NCBI RefSeq assembly: GCF_000403355.2
Contig: NZ_KE159646.1
Location: forward strand, 1,074,726 to 1,138,725
Length of the DNA stretch: 64,000 nucleotides
Direction of reading: 5' to 3'
Source of the DNA: Adlercreutzia caecimuris B7
GTDB lineage: Bacteria > Actinomycetota > Coriobacteriia > Coriobacteriales > Eggerthellaceae
Each line of letters opens with the position of its first letter. Position 1 is the stretch's first letter. Under the pieces are notes generated by a model. It saw only the letters and a list, made by a program, of their open reading frames with translations. It made no database searches and had not been told where the DNA came from. A program made the translations under genes and the position numbers. Shown one piece after another: positions 8,185-16,648 of this stretch.

Positions 8185-9327
8185 CTACGCCTCCTCGGAC
8201 GGGCAGGCGGCCTCGGCGTCGTCGCCAGCTTCGGCCGCCCCCGCGCTCGCCGCGCCGCCCATGCCGGGCACGAAGCTCGCATCGGCGGACAGGTCGCGGG
8301 CGAAGCGCACGATGAGGCGCACCGTGGCCTGAAGGTCGGCCAGGCACACCACCTCAGTGGGCGTGTGCATGTAGCGCAGCGGCACCGAGATGAGGCCCGT
8401 GGGAATGCCGTCGCGGGCCACCTGGATGGCGCGGGCGTCGGTGCCGGTCACGGAAGGCTCGGCCTCCAGCTGGTACGGAATGCCCTCGGCCTTCGCCGCC
8501 GCCACCAAGCGCTCGAAGACGACGGGGTTGATATTCGGGCCGCGGGCGATGACCGGGCCCTCGCCGCAGACGATCTTGCCGTACTTGGTCTTGTCGATAC
8601 CGGGGTAGTCGGTGGCATGGGTCACGTCGAAGGCGAGCGCCACGTCCGGGTTCACAGCATGGGCGCTCGTCATGGCACCGCGGGTGCCGATCTCCTCCTG
8701 GGTGGTGGCCGCGACGATGAAGTCGCCCGGGGCGCCGCCGGCCTTCGCCAGCTCCTCCATCACACGGCAGGCGATCCACACGCCGCACTTGTCGTCGAAG
8801 CACTTGGATACGGCCATGCCGTCTCCGAAGCGCTCGAAGCCCACGCCGAAGGTGATGGGGTCGCCCACCGACACGAGCTTCTTCACGCGCTTGGGCTTCA
8901 GGCCCAGATCGATCACGAGGCCCGAGAGGGGCGTGACATTCTTGCGCTCGTCGGGCTCGATGAGGTGGATGGGCTTGCGGCCCACCACACCGCGCAGCAC
9001 GCCGCTTGCCGTATGCACGTCCACGCGCATGCCGGGCAGAATGGCCGCGTCGACCCCGCCGAGCGAGGCCACCGACAAGAAGCCCTCGTCGGAAATGTAG
9101 GTGACCATGAGGCCGATCTCGTCCATATGCGCCGCCAGCATGAGCGTGGGCGCGCCTTCCTCGGTGCCCGCGAGCAGCGCCCGCACCGAGCCCATGGTGT
9201 CGGTGGTAATCTCGTCGGCCACATCGGCCAGGCGCTCGCGCACGAGCGCGGCGGCCGGCTCCTCGAACCCGGTCGGCGAGGGCGTCTCCAAAAGCTGCTT
9301 CAGAAACTTCACGTGCTTCTTCTTCAT
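8185..9327 (-). CDS. M42-family zinc/cobalt aminopeptidase
   Basis: 380 residues. Cytosolic tetrahedral aminopeptidase of the PepA/FrvX/YsdC type that trims peptides. Metal and catalytic residues seen: AAHMDEIGLM (His68), DDKCGVW (bridging Asp), TTQEEIGTRGA (catalytic Glu and ligand Glu), AFDVTHATD, and the late RYMHTPTE His ligand. A 30-residue Ala/Glu-rich tail after the usual end is an addition. Second gene of a run with the small protein upstream (stop and start one base apart) and smpB downstream. Confidence 0.93.
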   Translation of the reverse strand: MKKKHVKFLKQLLETPSPTGFEEPAAALVRERLADVADEITTDTMGSVRALLAGTEEGAPTLMLAAHMDEIGLMVTYISDEGFLSVASLGGVDAAILPGMRVDVHTASGVLRGVVGRKPIHLIEPDERKNVTPLSGLVIDLGLKPKRVKKLVSVGDPITFGVGFERFGDGMAVSKCFDDKCGVWIACRVMEELAKAGGAPGDFIVAATTQEEIGTRGAMTSAHAVNPDVALAFDVTHATDYPGIDKTKYGKIVCGEGPVIARGPNINPVVFERLVAAAKAEGIPYQLEAEPSVTGTDARAIQVARDGIPTGLISVPLRYMHTPTEVVCLADLQATVRLIVRFARDLSADASFVPGMGGAASAGAAEAGDDAEAACPSEEA

Positions 9328-9328
9328 A

Positions 9329-9625
9329 TCACCAGTATCCTTTCGAATGCTTCCGCTTGCGCTCGGGCTTGGGCGGACGGAAATCGAGCGCCAGCTGGCC
9401 GTCGGTGGTCTTCTCCTGCTTCTCGGCAGGGGCCGCGCCCTTGCGCTCCACCTTCTCGATGGTCCACGACACCGCGCCCGCGCCGAACAGCTCCAGCATC
9501 TTCAGGCGCGCGTCGTGGGCGTTGGCCTTGGTGTTGGCGCGCGCGTCGCTCTCGAACTCGAACAGGCCGCGCTCGCGGTCGTGGGAGCCTTTGGGCGACT
9601 GGTAGTGGGCGATGTAGGTTGCCAT
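9329..9625 (-). CDS. Small protein of unknown function, upstream of M42 peptidase
   Basis: 98 residues, not recognised. Begins MATYIAHYQSPKGSHDRERG with a compact alpha/beta N-terminal half (FEFESDARANTKANAHDARL), a linker, and a basic C-terminal end (PKPERKRKHSKGYW). The shape resembles small nucleic-acid or ribosome-associated proteins, but that is only an impression. Its stop is one base before the peptidase start, so the two are coupled; purine-rich AAGGAAGG lies 12 bases before the ATG. Confidence 0.7.
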   Translation of the reverse strand: MATYIAHYQSPKGSHDRERGLFEFESDARANTKANAHDARLKMLELFGAGAVSWTIEKVERKGAAPAEKQEKTTDGQLALDFRPPKPERKRKHSKGYW

Positions 9626-9708
9626 AGACGCTCGGATTCCTTCCTTTCAATAGCTCGCCCGCCATTCTAGCACGAGGGATGCGCGCCCGTGCCGCCGCGG
9701 GGCCGACA

Positions 9709-9742
9709 ACGCAAAAGCGGACCGGAATGATTCCGATCCGCT
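9709..9742 (-). terminator. Intrinsic terminator of tRNA-Thr
   Basis: On the minus strand AAGCGGATCGGAAT pairs with ATTCCGGTCCGCTT, followed by TTTGCGTT. It begins nine bases after the encoded CCA. Confidence 0.85.
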
Positions 9743-9750
9743 TGGAATGC

Positions 9751-9825
9751 TGGAGCCGGTGACAGGAATCGAACCCGCAACCCACTGATTACAAATCAGT
9801 TGCTCTACCGTTGAGCCACACCGGC
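9751..9825 (-). tRNA. tRNA-Thr(TGT)
   Basis: Cloverleaf read from the minus strand: acceptor GCCGGTG/CACCGGC, D arm GCTCAACGGTAGAGC, anticodon arm ACTGA-TTTGTAA-TCAGT with anticodon TGT, T arm GCGGGTTCGATTCCTGT. CCA is encoded. Only tRNA seen in the window. Confidence 0.95.
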
Positions 9826-10033
9826 GAGGTGTTCCGCGGCCGCGCGGCCGCGTCTGCGAGCAGAGCTTTCGTCCGCACCCGCGAGCGCTCATTGTACGAC
9901 AACAAACTCGTTTAGGGAAGGTCGCGCACCGCATGCCCACAGGCCGACGGTCCATCCCCGGCAGCCTCCCGCCCCGCGTGCGCCGCGGCCCTGCGGCACG
10001 AGTGCGCCCCGGAGGACATCCGCGTCCGAGACG

Positions 10034-10717
10034 CTACTCCTTGGCGCCCCACTGCTCGTAGTAGGCGTCGATGGCCGCCGCGATATCGTCGTCGATGACC
10101 ACGCGGCCGGCCACCTCGTGGTTGTGCAGGCACTCCTTCACCTCGGCCATGGACACGATGGAGGCCACCGGGAAGCCGTACTTCGCCTCGATCTCCTTCT
10201 GGGCCGTGGTCACGCCGCCCTTCCCCACCTCCATGCGGTTCAAGGACACGATGAGCCCGCGCACCTCCACGTCGGCGGCGCCCTTCAGGATGGGATAGGT
10301 CTCGTCGATGGACTTGCCCGAGGTGGTCACGTCCTCCACCATGATGACCCTGTCGCCATCGGCGAGCTCGGCACCCAAGAGGTTGCCTGCATCGGCCCCG
10401 TGGTCCTTCGCTTCCTTGCGGTTGCAGCAGTACTTCACTTCCTTGCCGTAGAGCTCCTGCAACGCCATGGCGGTGACCACGGCCAGGGGGATGCCCTTGT
10501 AGGCCGGCCCGAACACCACGTCGAAGTCGAGCCCGAAGTTGTCGTTGATGGCCTGGGCGTAGTACAGGCCCAGACGGTGCAGCTGCTCGCCGGTCACGTA
10601 GGCGCCCGCGTTCATGAAGAACGGCGACTTGCGCCCGCTCTTCAACGTGAAGTCGCCGAACTTCAGCACGTCGCTTTGAACCATGAACTCGATGAACTCG
10701 CGCTTATAAGCCTCCAT
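10034..10717 (-). CDS. pyrE: Orotate phosphoribosyltransferase
   Basis: 227 residues. Joins orotate and PRPP to orotidine 5'-phosphate in pyrimidine synthesis. Seen: FTLKSGRKSPFFMNAG near residue 24, FGPAYKGIPLAV around 68, and the PRPP-binding signature VIMVEDVTTSGKSIDE near 125. Length is normal. No other pyrimidine genes adjoin; it starts about 100 bases from the divergent SOS-like promoter of the next gene. Confidence 0.95.
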   Translation of the reverse strand: MEAYKREFIEFMVQSDVLKFGDFTLKSGRKSPFFMNAGAYVTGEQLHRLGLYYAQAINDNFGLDFDVVFGPAYKGIPLAVVTAMALQELYGKEVKYCCNRKEAKDHGADAGNLLGAELADGDRVIMVEDVTTSGKSIDETYPILKGAADVEVRGLIVSLNRMEVGKGGVTTAQKEIEAKYGFPVASIVSMAEVKECLHNHEVAGRVVIDDDIAAAIDAYYEQWGAKE

Positions 10718-10816
10718 GGCCGTCCTTTCGCTCCAGGGACCCTCTCATTTTCCATGGGGAACATGATACCCGATTCGACAGGGGGTGCGACCGCGCGGCG
10801 ACAGTTTCGCGGTTAG

Positions 10817-10846
10817 TTGACACCCGAACATATATTCGGTTATTAT
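10817..10846 (+). promoter_or_regulatory. Promoter with LexA-like operator for the radical-SAM repair pair
   Basis: TTGACA (10817-10822), 18-base spacer, TATTAT (10841-10846). The spacer holds the imperfect palindrome CCGAACATATATTCGG (10824-10839), which matches the Gram-positive/actinobacterial SOS box CGAAC-N4-GTTCG at nine of ten fixed positions. A repressor bound there would cover both promoter boxes. LexA control is inferred, not shown. Confidence 0.75.
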
Positions 10847-10916
10847 AGCGTACATCCATTCGGGCGAACAGGTGTGCATGTTTAGGAGCGATCAATCACA
10901 GGGAAGGAGGCCGGCC

Positions 10917-12473
10917 GTGAATGTTATCGAGAAGCTGGAAGTGCTGGCCGATGCGGCGAAGTACGATGTGGCCTGCACCTCCTCCGGCGTACAGCGTTCG
11001 GGGAAGAAAGGGCAGCTGGGCGCGGCGCACCAGGCGGGCTGCTGCCATTCCTTCACGCCCGACGGGCGCTGCGTCACGCTGCTGAAGGTGCTCATGACCA
11101 ACGCCTGCGTCTACGACTGCGCCTACTGCGTGAACCGCGCCAGCAACGCCGCGGTCCCGCGCACGGCCTTCACCCCGCGGGAGCTGGCCGACCTTACCAT
11201 CGGGTTCTACCGTCGCAACTACATCGAGGGGCTCTTCCTCTCCTCGGGGGTGGCCGGCTGCCCCGACCGCACCACCGAGCTCATGGTGCAGGCCCTGCGC
11301 ATCCTGCGGGAGGAGTACGGCTTTCGCGGCTACATCCACACCAAGACCATCCCCGGCACGTCCCTGGAACTCATCGACGAGCTGGGCCGCCTGTCCGATC
11401 GCCTCTCGGTGAACCTGGAATTGCCGAGCAAGCAGAGCCTGGGGCTTCTGGCCCCCAACAAGTCGCGCCACTCCATCCTAACCCCCATGCGCCACATCTT
11501 CGAGTCGGTGGCCGAAGACAAGGAGTCCCGCGCCCTCGCCCAGCGCCGCACCACGGTGTACCGGGAAAAGAGAATGGCCCGCAAGACGCGGGCCTTCGCC
11601 CCGGCGGGCCAGTCCACCCAGATGATCATCGGCGCCACCCCGGAAAGCGATTACCAGATCCTGAACCTGTCGGCGGCGCTCTACACCCAGCTGTCCTTGA
11701 AGCGCGTGTTCTTCAGCGCCTATCTGCCCGTGGTGGCCGACCCGCTCCTGCCCGCCACCGATGCCGTGCAGCTGAACCGCGAGCACCGCCTGTACCAGGC
11801 CGATTGGCTTCTGCGCTACTACGGTTTCAACGTGAGCGAGATCATCGACGAGAAGAACCCCTTCCTCGCCCCCGATGTGGATCCGAAGGCCAACTGGGCC
11901 TTAAACCACCTGGATTTCTTCCCCGTAGAGGTAAACACCGCACCCCTCGAGGCACTGCTGCGCGTGCCCGGCATCGGCGTGCGCGGGGCGCGGCTCATCC
12001 TGCGGGCCCGGCGCCAGTCCACCCTGGGCGAGGCGGAGCTGCGCCGCCTCGGCATCGCCTACAAGCGCGCCCGCTACTTCATCACCATGAACGGTGCCTA
12101 CGGGGGCTCCGGCATCGACTTCTCCCGCGATGCGCTGCACGCGCGCCTTTCCGCCCCCATCGAGGGCGGCCGCCACGGACGGCGGGCCGACCGGGCCGTG
12201 CAGGGCCAGATGAGCCTCTTCGAGGCGGTGGACGCGCCGCCGGTGCTCCCCGAGGCGAGCCCAGCCAATCGCGCCGCCCTCGATGTCGCCTTCGAGGCCC
12301 AGCGCCGCGCCTTGGCCCAGCCGGCCGCCATCGGGGCGCCAGCCCGTGCCGGCGAAAGCGAGCGGCCGCCTATCCTCGGCGCAGACACATCCCCTGCCGA
12401 ATGCGGGGGCGCGTCGCAGGAGGGCGCCCCGCACGGCGATGCCGTCTGCGAGCCGCTGCTCTCGGTGGCCTAG
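10917..12473 (+). CDS. Putative DNA modification/repair radical SAM protein (TIGR03916 type)
   Basis: 518 residues. The family is annotated as a probable DNA repair radical SAM enzyme found next to a partner gene of the type that follows; its reaction is not known to me. Seen: the iron-sulphur motif CVYDCAYC (CxxxCxxC) near residue 62, IEGLFLSSGVAG, TQMIIGATPESD, and a helix-hairpin-helix (ALLRVPGIGVRGARLILRAR) near 350 that should bind DNA. The last 110 residues are Ala/Pro-rich and poorly conserved. The GTG with GGAAGGAGG seven bases upstream was chosen over an earlier GTG at 10872. Preceded by a LexA-like operator. Confidence 0.88.
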   Translation: MNVIEKLEVLADAAKYDVACTSSGVQRSGKKGQLGAAHQAGCCHSFTPDGRCVTLLKVLMTNACVYDCAYCVNRASNAAVPRTAFTPRELADLTIGFYRRNYIEGLFLSSGVAGCPDRTTELMVQALRILREEYGFRGYIHTKTIPGTSLELIDELGRLSDRLSVNLELPSKQSLGLLAPNKSRHSILTPMRHIFESVAEDKESRALAQRRTTVYREKRMARKTRAFAPAGQSTQMIIGATPESDYQILNLSAALYTQLSLKRVFFSAYLPVVADPLLPATDAVQLNREHRLYQADWLLRYYGFNVSEIIDEKNPFLAPDVDPKANWALNHLDFFPVEVNTAPLEALLRVPGIGVRGARLILRARRQSTLGEAELRRLGIAYKRARYFITMNGAYGGSGIDFSRDALHARLSAPIEGGRHGRRADRAVQGQMSLFEAVDAPPVLPEASPANRAALDVAFEAQRRALAQPAAIGAPARAGESERPPILGADTSPAECGGASQEGAPHGDAVCEPLLSVA

Positions 12474-12482
12474 GAGAGCGCC

Positions 12483-13427
12483 GTGCACCGTGCAGACCCC
12501 GACACGCCCTTCTCCGAGCCCGAAATCTACGACGAGGTGGCCTACGCCTACGACGGCACCCTGGAAGGACTGCTCTCGGCCATCTTCGCCGCCTACGAGC
12601 GCCATGAGAACCCCACCGACGTAGTGCCCGAAAGCCATCTGCAGCCTCGCCTGGGCCAGCGGGTGGCGGCCATTCCCACGAACATGAACCATGCGGCCCG
12701 GGTGCTGCGCGGCGTGAAGCGGGCCTGCGGCTGGCGAGCGGCCCATGCCGTGAAGCAGGCCAGTTGCTCCGACGAGCCCGATGCGGGCACCGCCGCCTAC
12801 CGCTTCGTGCGCTACGCCATGGACGAGCAGAAGCTCCGCGCCTGCGACCGGTGCCGCAAACGGGCCTCCTGCAAAGGACGCGGCGGCACAGGCCCCTGCC
12901 CCAAGATGCGGGGCCGCGCCCTCTCGGACATCACCCATCCGGCCGTGGAGCGGCTCTTCCGCATCTCCCGCTCCATCAGCCAGGAATGCGAGCATATGCG
13001 TCAGTTCGTCCGTTTCCAGCATCTGCGAGGCGAGAGCGAGGGCGGCGGGACCAGCACCGAGGTGTGGTTCGCCCGGGTGAGCCCCAAGGCATCGGTGGTG
13101 CCCCTGGTCATGGATCACTTCGTGGAGCGGCTCGGCGTGCAGCCCTTCATCATCTACGATGAGGTGCACGAGTTGGCCGGAGTCTACGACGGAGGCGACT
13201 GGCACCTCGTGGCCACCGCCGGCCAAGGCGATCTCGCCGGGGCCCTCCCCGACCCCACGGCCGACGAGGCGCTGCTCAGCGAGGCATGGCGCGCCTTCTA
13301 CCGCTCGGTATCAGTGGGTGCCCGCTACCATCCCGAACTGCGCCGCCAGTTCATGCCCAAGCGCTTCTGGAAGAGCCTCACCGAGCTCCAGGAGAGCCCC
13401 GCATCCCTGCGCCGGCCTACAAGCTGA
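12483..13427 (+). CDS. Putative DNA repair partner protein (TIGR03915 type)
   Basis: 314 residues. Near-obligate genetic partner of the preceding radical SAM protein; in some bacteria the family is fused to a uracil-DNA glycosylase domain, which is absent here. Seen: YAYDGTLEGLLSAIFAAYER at the start, and a cysteine cluster (CDRCRKRASCKGRGGTGPC, about residues 119-137) that differs from the plain form and may bind metal. The conserved HPAVERLFRISRSISQECEHMRQFVRF core and PFIIYDEVHELAGVYDG then follow. AGGAG lies six bases before the GTG start and nine bases separate the genes, so they are co-transcribed. Its end overlaps the convergent degV gene by 11 bases. Confidence 0.85.
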   Translation: MHRADPDTPFSEPEIYDEVAYAYDGTLEGLLSAIFAAYERHENPTDVVPESHLQPRLGQRVAAIPTNMNHAARVLRGVKRACGWRAAHAVKQASCSDEPDAGTAAYRFVRYAMDEQKLRACDRCRKRASCKGRGGTGPCPKMRGRALSDITHPAVERLFRISRSISQECEHMRQFVRFQHLRGESEGGGTSTEVWFARVSPKASVVPLVMDHFVERLGVQPFIIYDEVHELAGVYDGGDWHLVATAGQGDLAGALPDPTADEALLSEAWRAFYRSVSVGARYHPELRRQFMPKRFWKSLTELQESPASLRRPTS

Positions 13428-14319
13428 ACAGAAGCTCGCTTGCCGGCGCGGTCAGCTTGCCGGGTACGGCACGCTCGCACTCGTAGGCCAGCCCCACGGC
13501 CGGACCCACGTGCACCCCGATCACAGGGCTCACCGGCAGCACCTCCACCGCGTGCCCCACTACCGGCTCCACCGCCTCGCGCGCCCATCGCACCGCCGGA
13601 GCCGCGGCGCCGATGTAGTGCACCACCACGCGCCTGAGGCCGCAGGCGGAGATATCCTCCTTAAAGGTGTCCGCCATGCGGGCGAGCGTCTTCTTCCACG
13701 TGCGCACCTTCGCGAGCGTCGCCGTCTCCCAGTCGGCCACGGTGAGCACCGGGGAGATCTGCAACAGGCCGCCGAGCAGGGCCGAGGCGCCCCCGATGCG
13801 GCCGCCGGCCTTCAGAAACGCCAGGCTCTCCGGCGCGAAGATGAACCGCGAGGCCGCCACCGCGTCCGTAGCTGCCCGGGCGCACTCCTCCAGGGAGGCC
13901 CCCGCATCGCGCGCATCGGCCGCATCCAGCACGGCGAACATCTCATCGCCGCAGTTCGACGTGGAATCTACCAGCGTGCAGCGGAACTGTCCGAACCGCT
14001 CCCGACAGGCGCGGGCCGCCCGCACCGCGCCCTCGAAGGTGCCCGACATCTTCGACGACATGAAGATGCCCAGCACCTCGTCTCTGGCCTCGGCGGCGCG
14101 GTCGAAGAGCTCCTCCAACGCATGCTGCGAGGGCTGGCTCGAGGTCGGCGGGTTGTCGATCATATCTGCGATATCCTCGTAGAAGGCCGCCACATCCATG
14201 TCAGCCTCGCGGTGCTCCACCCCATCGCGGTTCACGTACAGCGACACCACCTCGATATCGCGCGCCCGCACCACCTCAGACGGGATGGATGCCACCGAGT
14301 CGGTAACGATCTTGACCAC
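13417..14319 (-). CDS. DegV-family fatty-acid-binding protein
   Basis: 300 residues. DegV (FakB-type) proteins hold a fatty acid for phosphorylation by FakA. Seen: the start VKIVTDSVASIPSE, a loop with SSQPS near residue 62, GIFMSSKMSGTFEGA near 85, the LKAGGRIGGASALLGG helix near 169, and GPAVGLAYE-type closing strand. It is the lone gene on this strand here, with its 3' end overlapping the repair pair. A second DegV gene lies at 20387-21313. No fakA is in the window, so the partner kinase is unknown. Confidence 0.9.
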   Translation of the reverse strand: MVKIVTDSVASIPSEVVRARDIEVVSLYVNRDGVEHREADMDVAAFYEDIADMIDNPPTSSQPSQHALEELFDRAAEARDEVLGIFMSSKMSGTFEGAVRAARACRERFGQFRCTLVDSTSNCGDEMFAVLDAADARDAGASLEECARAATDAVAASRFIFAPESLAFLKAGGRIGGASALLGGLLQISPVLTVADWETATLAKVRTWKKTLARMADTFKEDISACGLRRVVVHYIGAAAPAVRWAREAVEPVVGHAVEVLPVSPVIGVHVGPAVGLAYECERAVPGKLTAPASELLFSL

Positions 14320-14574
14320 AACGTCTCCTCTCGCACATCAGGTCTGCCCGCAACGCTCGCGAGCGAAAGCTTTCCGCCTATGCTACCTCATATGGGTCCG
14401 CGAGCATTCCGCGAGCGCGTTTGTTCACCCAGCGGTCAACCGAGGCCGACGGGCGCGCCATCCGCAACCGCCCCCCCGCGCCCTCTCGCAACCTCGCGTG
14501 TGCCGTGAAGCCCGCACGCGTCGCGGCGCCTTTGCCGCCCGCATTCCGCCCCGCCTTCCACGCGCCTCTCCGCA

Positions 14575-14610
14575 CGGCAAAGCGCCCCGCCGGGGAGGGT
14601 GGCGGGGCGC
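14575..14610 (-). terminator. Terminator after first flavin reductase
   Basis: On the minus strand GCGCCCCGCC pairs with GGCGGGGCGC (14582-14610), loop of nine, followed by TTTGCC. The T run is short, so efficiency is uncertain. Confidence 0.65.
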
Positions 14611-14638
14611 GTGCAAGAGGGAGGGCGAGAGAGCCTGT

Positions 14639-16324
14639 CTACTTGGCCGCGAGAGCCTTGGCCATCATGCGGGCGAAGGTGACCGAACGGCCGCAGCAGT
14701 TGCCCGTGGACATATTCGGGTAGGTGCCGGCATAGTACGAGCCGGAGTCCACGCCCGCCACGTAGAGCCCCTCGATGGGCTCTCCGGCGTCGTTGACCGC
14801 CTGGAACTGCTCGTTGATGGTGATGCCGTCAAGGGTGCAGAGCATATAGCCCGACGTGCGCACACCGTAGAAGGGAGCCTTGCGCACCGGGGAGAGGCGG
14901 AAGGCCTCTTTGCCGAAATCGGGATCTACCTGGTTGTCGTAGTTCTCATTCTGACGCTCCACCGTCTTCTTCAGGTTATCAGCAGGGATGCCCAGGCCCT
15001 CGGCCAGCTCCTCGATGGTGTCGGCTTTCACAATGTAGCCCTCGGCCAGAAGCCCCTCGTTCATGCCCTGCACCACCTCGAGCGTCATGTTCGTGGGCGC
15101 TCCGTTCTCGAAGGGGAACACGCGGGCACAGCCGTGAATGTCGAACTGCTCCATATAGGCGGCGTAATCCGAATCCCAGATATCCACGATGGTGTGATGA
15201 GGCTGGGTAAGCGCCGCGTTCAGCACATAATCGTAGGGCGCTGACTCGTTGATGAAGCGCTCTCCGTTCAGATTCACCTTCAGCCACGGGTTCGAGCCCA
15301 TCCAGAACAGCGATCCCACCGTCTGCGACCCGCCGTACTCGTCGGGCTTGATGGCAATGCGGTCGAACACCATAGCCGTATGAGCCTCATCCATGTGCGC
15401 GCCGGCCCACAAGCATGCCTTGATGCCGTCTCCGGTGGTGCCGTCGATGGCGATGGACAGCGAGTACTTGTTCAGCGTCTCGGGCTGCAGCGCCGCAAGC
15501 ATGTCCTCGTTGCGGGCATAGCCGCCCGTGCACACGATGACGCCCTTGCTCGCATTGATGCGGATATAGCCGTCGGATCCCTTCGCGATGGCACCGACCA
15601 CCTTGCCCTCTTCGCAGACGAGCTTCACGAGCGGCGTGGTGAAGCGGAAATCGACGCCCTTCTCCTTGGCGTAGTCGCCGAGCACGATCTTGCCGTTCAC
15701 CACATCGGACAGGCCGGCGAACTCGGCGTCAGCCGGCCAGCTGGGAATATGCCCGGTGGCCCAGTGCTTGTACAGCGACGGCTTCGCATCGTTGGCAGCT
15801 TCATAGAACAGCTCGAAGCCTGCTTCCTTCAGGCGATCCTCGTACCAGTCGATGGCCTCGCCAGAGTTCTGCGCCCAAATGTGGTACAGACGCGGGTTCG
15901 CATACCCGTTGGCGTAGCGCGTCAGATCGTTGCAGATCTCGTTCTCGTCGATGACGCAGCCAGCCTCCTTTTGCAGGCGGCTGTTCAGCGAGCCCAGGTT
16001 GTCGCGCACGCCGCCCCCGATGGCTCCCTTCTCCAGGCACACCACTCGCGCGCCCTCCTCAGCAGCCGCGCAGGCCGCGAACAGGCCCGAGGTGCCGGCG
16101 CCGCATACGAGAATCTCGGTATCCACGGTCTCGACGATCTCGTCTTCAGCGACCTCGGGCTCGGGGCCGAGCCAGTCGACCGCCGCACCCGTGCCCGCCA
16201 GCCCATCGGAGCCCGATGACGCCTGGGGTGCGCAGCCCGAAAGCCCCGCGCCCACCAATGCCGCTGCGGCAGCGCCCATGCCCAGAAACGCCCGACGACT
16301 CACATCCATCTGCTTCATGATCAT
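14639..16324 (-). CDS. Tat-exported FAD-dependent reductase (fumarate-reductase flavoprotein family)
   Basis: 561 residues. Seen: a Tat leader (SRRAFLGMGAAAAALVGAG) that ends in a lipobox-like LSGC, the dinucleotide motif EILVCGAGTSGLFAACAAAE near residue 70, VIVCTGGYARNEDML near 270, and the closing YVAGVDSGSYY near 520. There is no FMN-binding or haem domain, so electrons must come from a separate donor. The family in Coriobacteriia covers many exported reductases of organic acceptors; the substrate cannot be read from sequence. Start is ATG at 16324 or 16318, both behind AAGGAAGG. Divergent from a membrane LuxR gene, which probably controls it. Confidence 0.88.
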   Translation of the reverse strand: MIMKQMDVSRRAFLGMGAAAAALVGAGLSGCAPQASSGSDGLAGTGAAVDWLGPEPEVAEDEIVETVDTEILVCGAGTSGLFAACAAAEEGARVVCLEKGAIGGGVRDNLGSLNSRLQKEAGCVIDENEICNDLTRYANGYANPRLYHIWAQNSGEAIDWYEDRLKEAGFELFYEAANDAKPSLYKHWATGHIPSWPADAEFAGLSDVVNGKIVLGDYAKEKGVDFRFTTPLVKLVCEEGKVVGAIAKGSDGYIRINASKGVIVCTGGYARNEDMLAALQPETLNKYSLSIAIDGTTGDGIKACLWAGAHMDEAHTAMVFDRIAIKPDEYGGSQTVGSLFWMGSNPWLKVNLNGERFINESAPYDYVLNAALTQPHHTIVDIWDSDYAAYMEQFDIHGCARVFPFENGAPTNMTLEVVQGMNEGLLAEGYIVKADTIEELAEGLGIPADNLKKTVERQNENYDNQVDPDFGKEAFRLSPVRKAPFYGVRTSGYMLCTLDGITINEQFQAVNDAGEPIEGLYVAGVDSGSYYAGTYPNMSTGNCCGRSVTFARMMAKALAAK

Positions 16325-16648
16325 TCCCCTTCCTTGAGATGATTCTCCTTGCAAGCGCCCAACGGCGCATTGCGTTTCCGACACAGAGGACAGCCGGCGT
16401 CCGACACGAAACCGAAGCGGAGCCGATGCGGTGCCTGCCCTCGTGGCGAGCCCCAGTTTAGGATCCGAACCGGGGCCAAATCATCATGTGGGTCGAGTGA
16501 AAAACCGCTCCCAGCATCTCATACGACTCGGGTGATTTTCGATGAAAGACGAGGTGAGGCCCTTCGCGGCCCTCTTCTTCCAACGCGATCTTTGCTACAA
16601 TGTCACCCTTGAAATGACCGATGCCCATCCGAGGGAGGCGGAGGCATC
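16325..16648. promoter_or_regulatory. Divergent control region of flavin reductase and LuxR genes
   Basis: 324 bases. On the plus strand TACAAT (16596-16601) is a plausible -10 box for the LuxR gene, but no good -35 stands 17 bases upstream. GTTTCCGACAC and GTCCGACACGAAAC occur about 20 bases apart around 16375-16415; with GTTTC and GAAAC at their ends they could form a regulator site. Nothing coding is supported. Confidence 0.4.

Noticed and set aside
9835..9852. 18-base perfect palindrome CGCGGCCGCGCGGCCGCG upstream of tRNA-Thr
   Set aside because: Made only of G and C in a G+C-rich gap; such palindromes arise easily and there is no second copy or T run.
10861..10880. Second SOS box (CGAACAGGTGTGCATG)
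   Set aside because: Only one half-site matches; the other arm fails at most positions.
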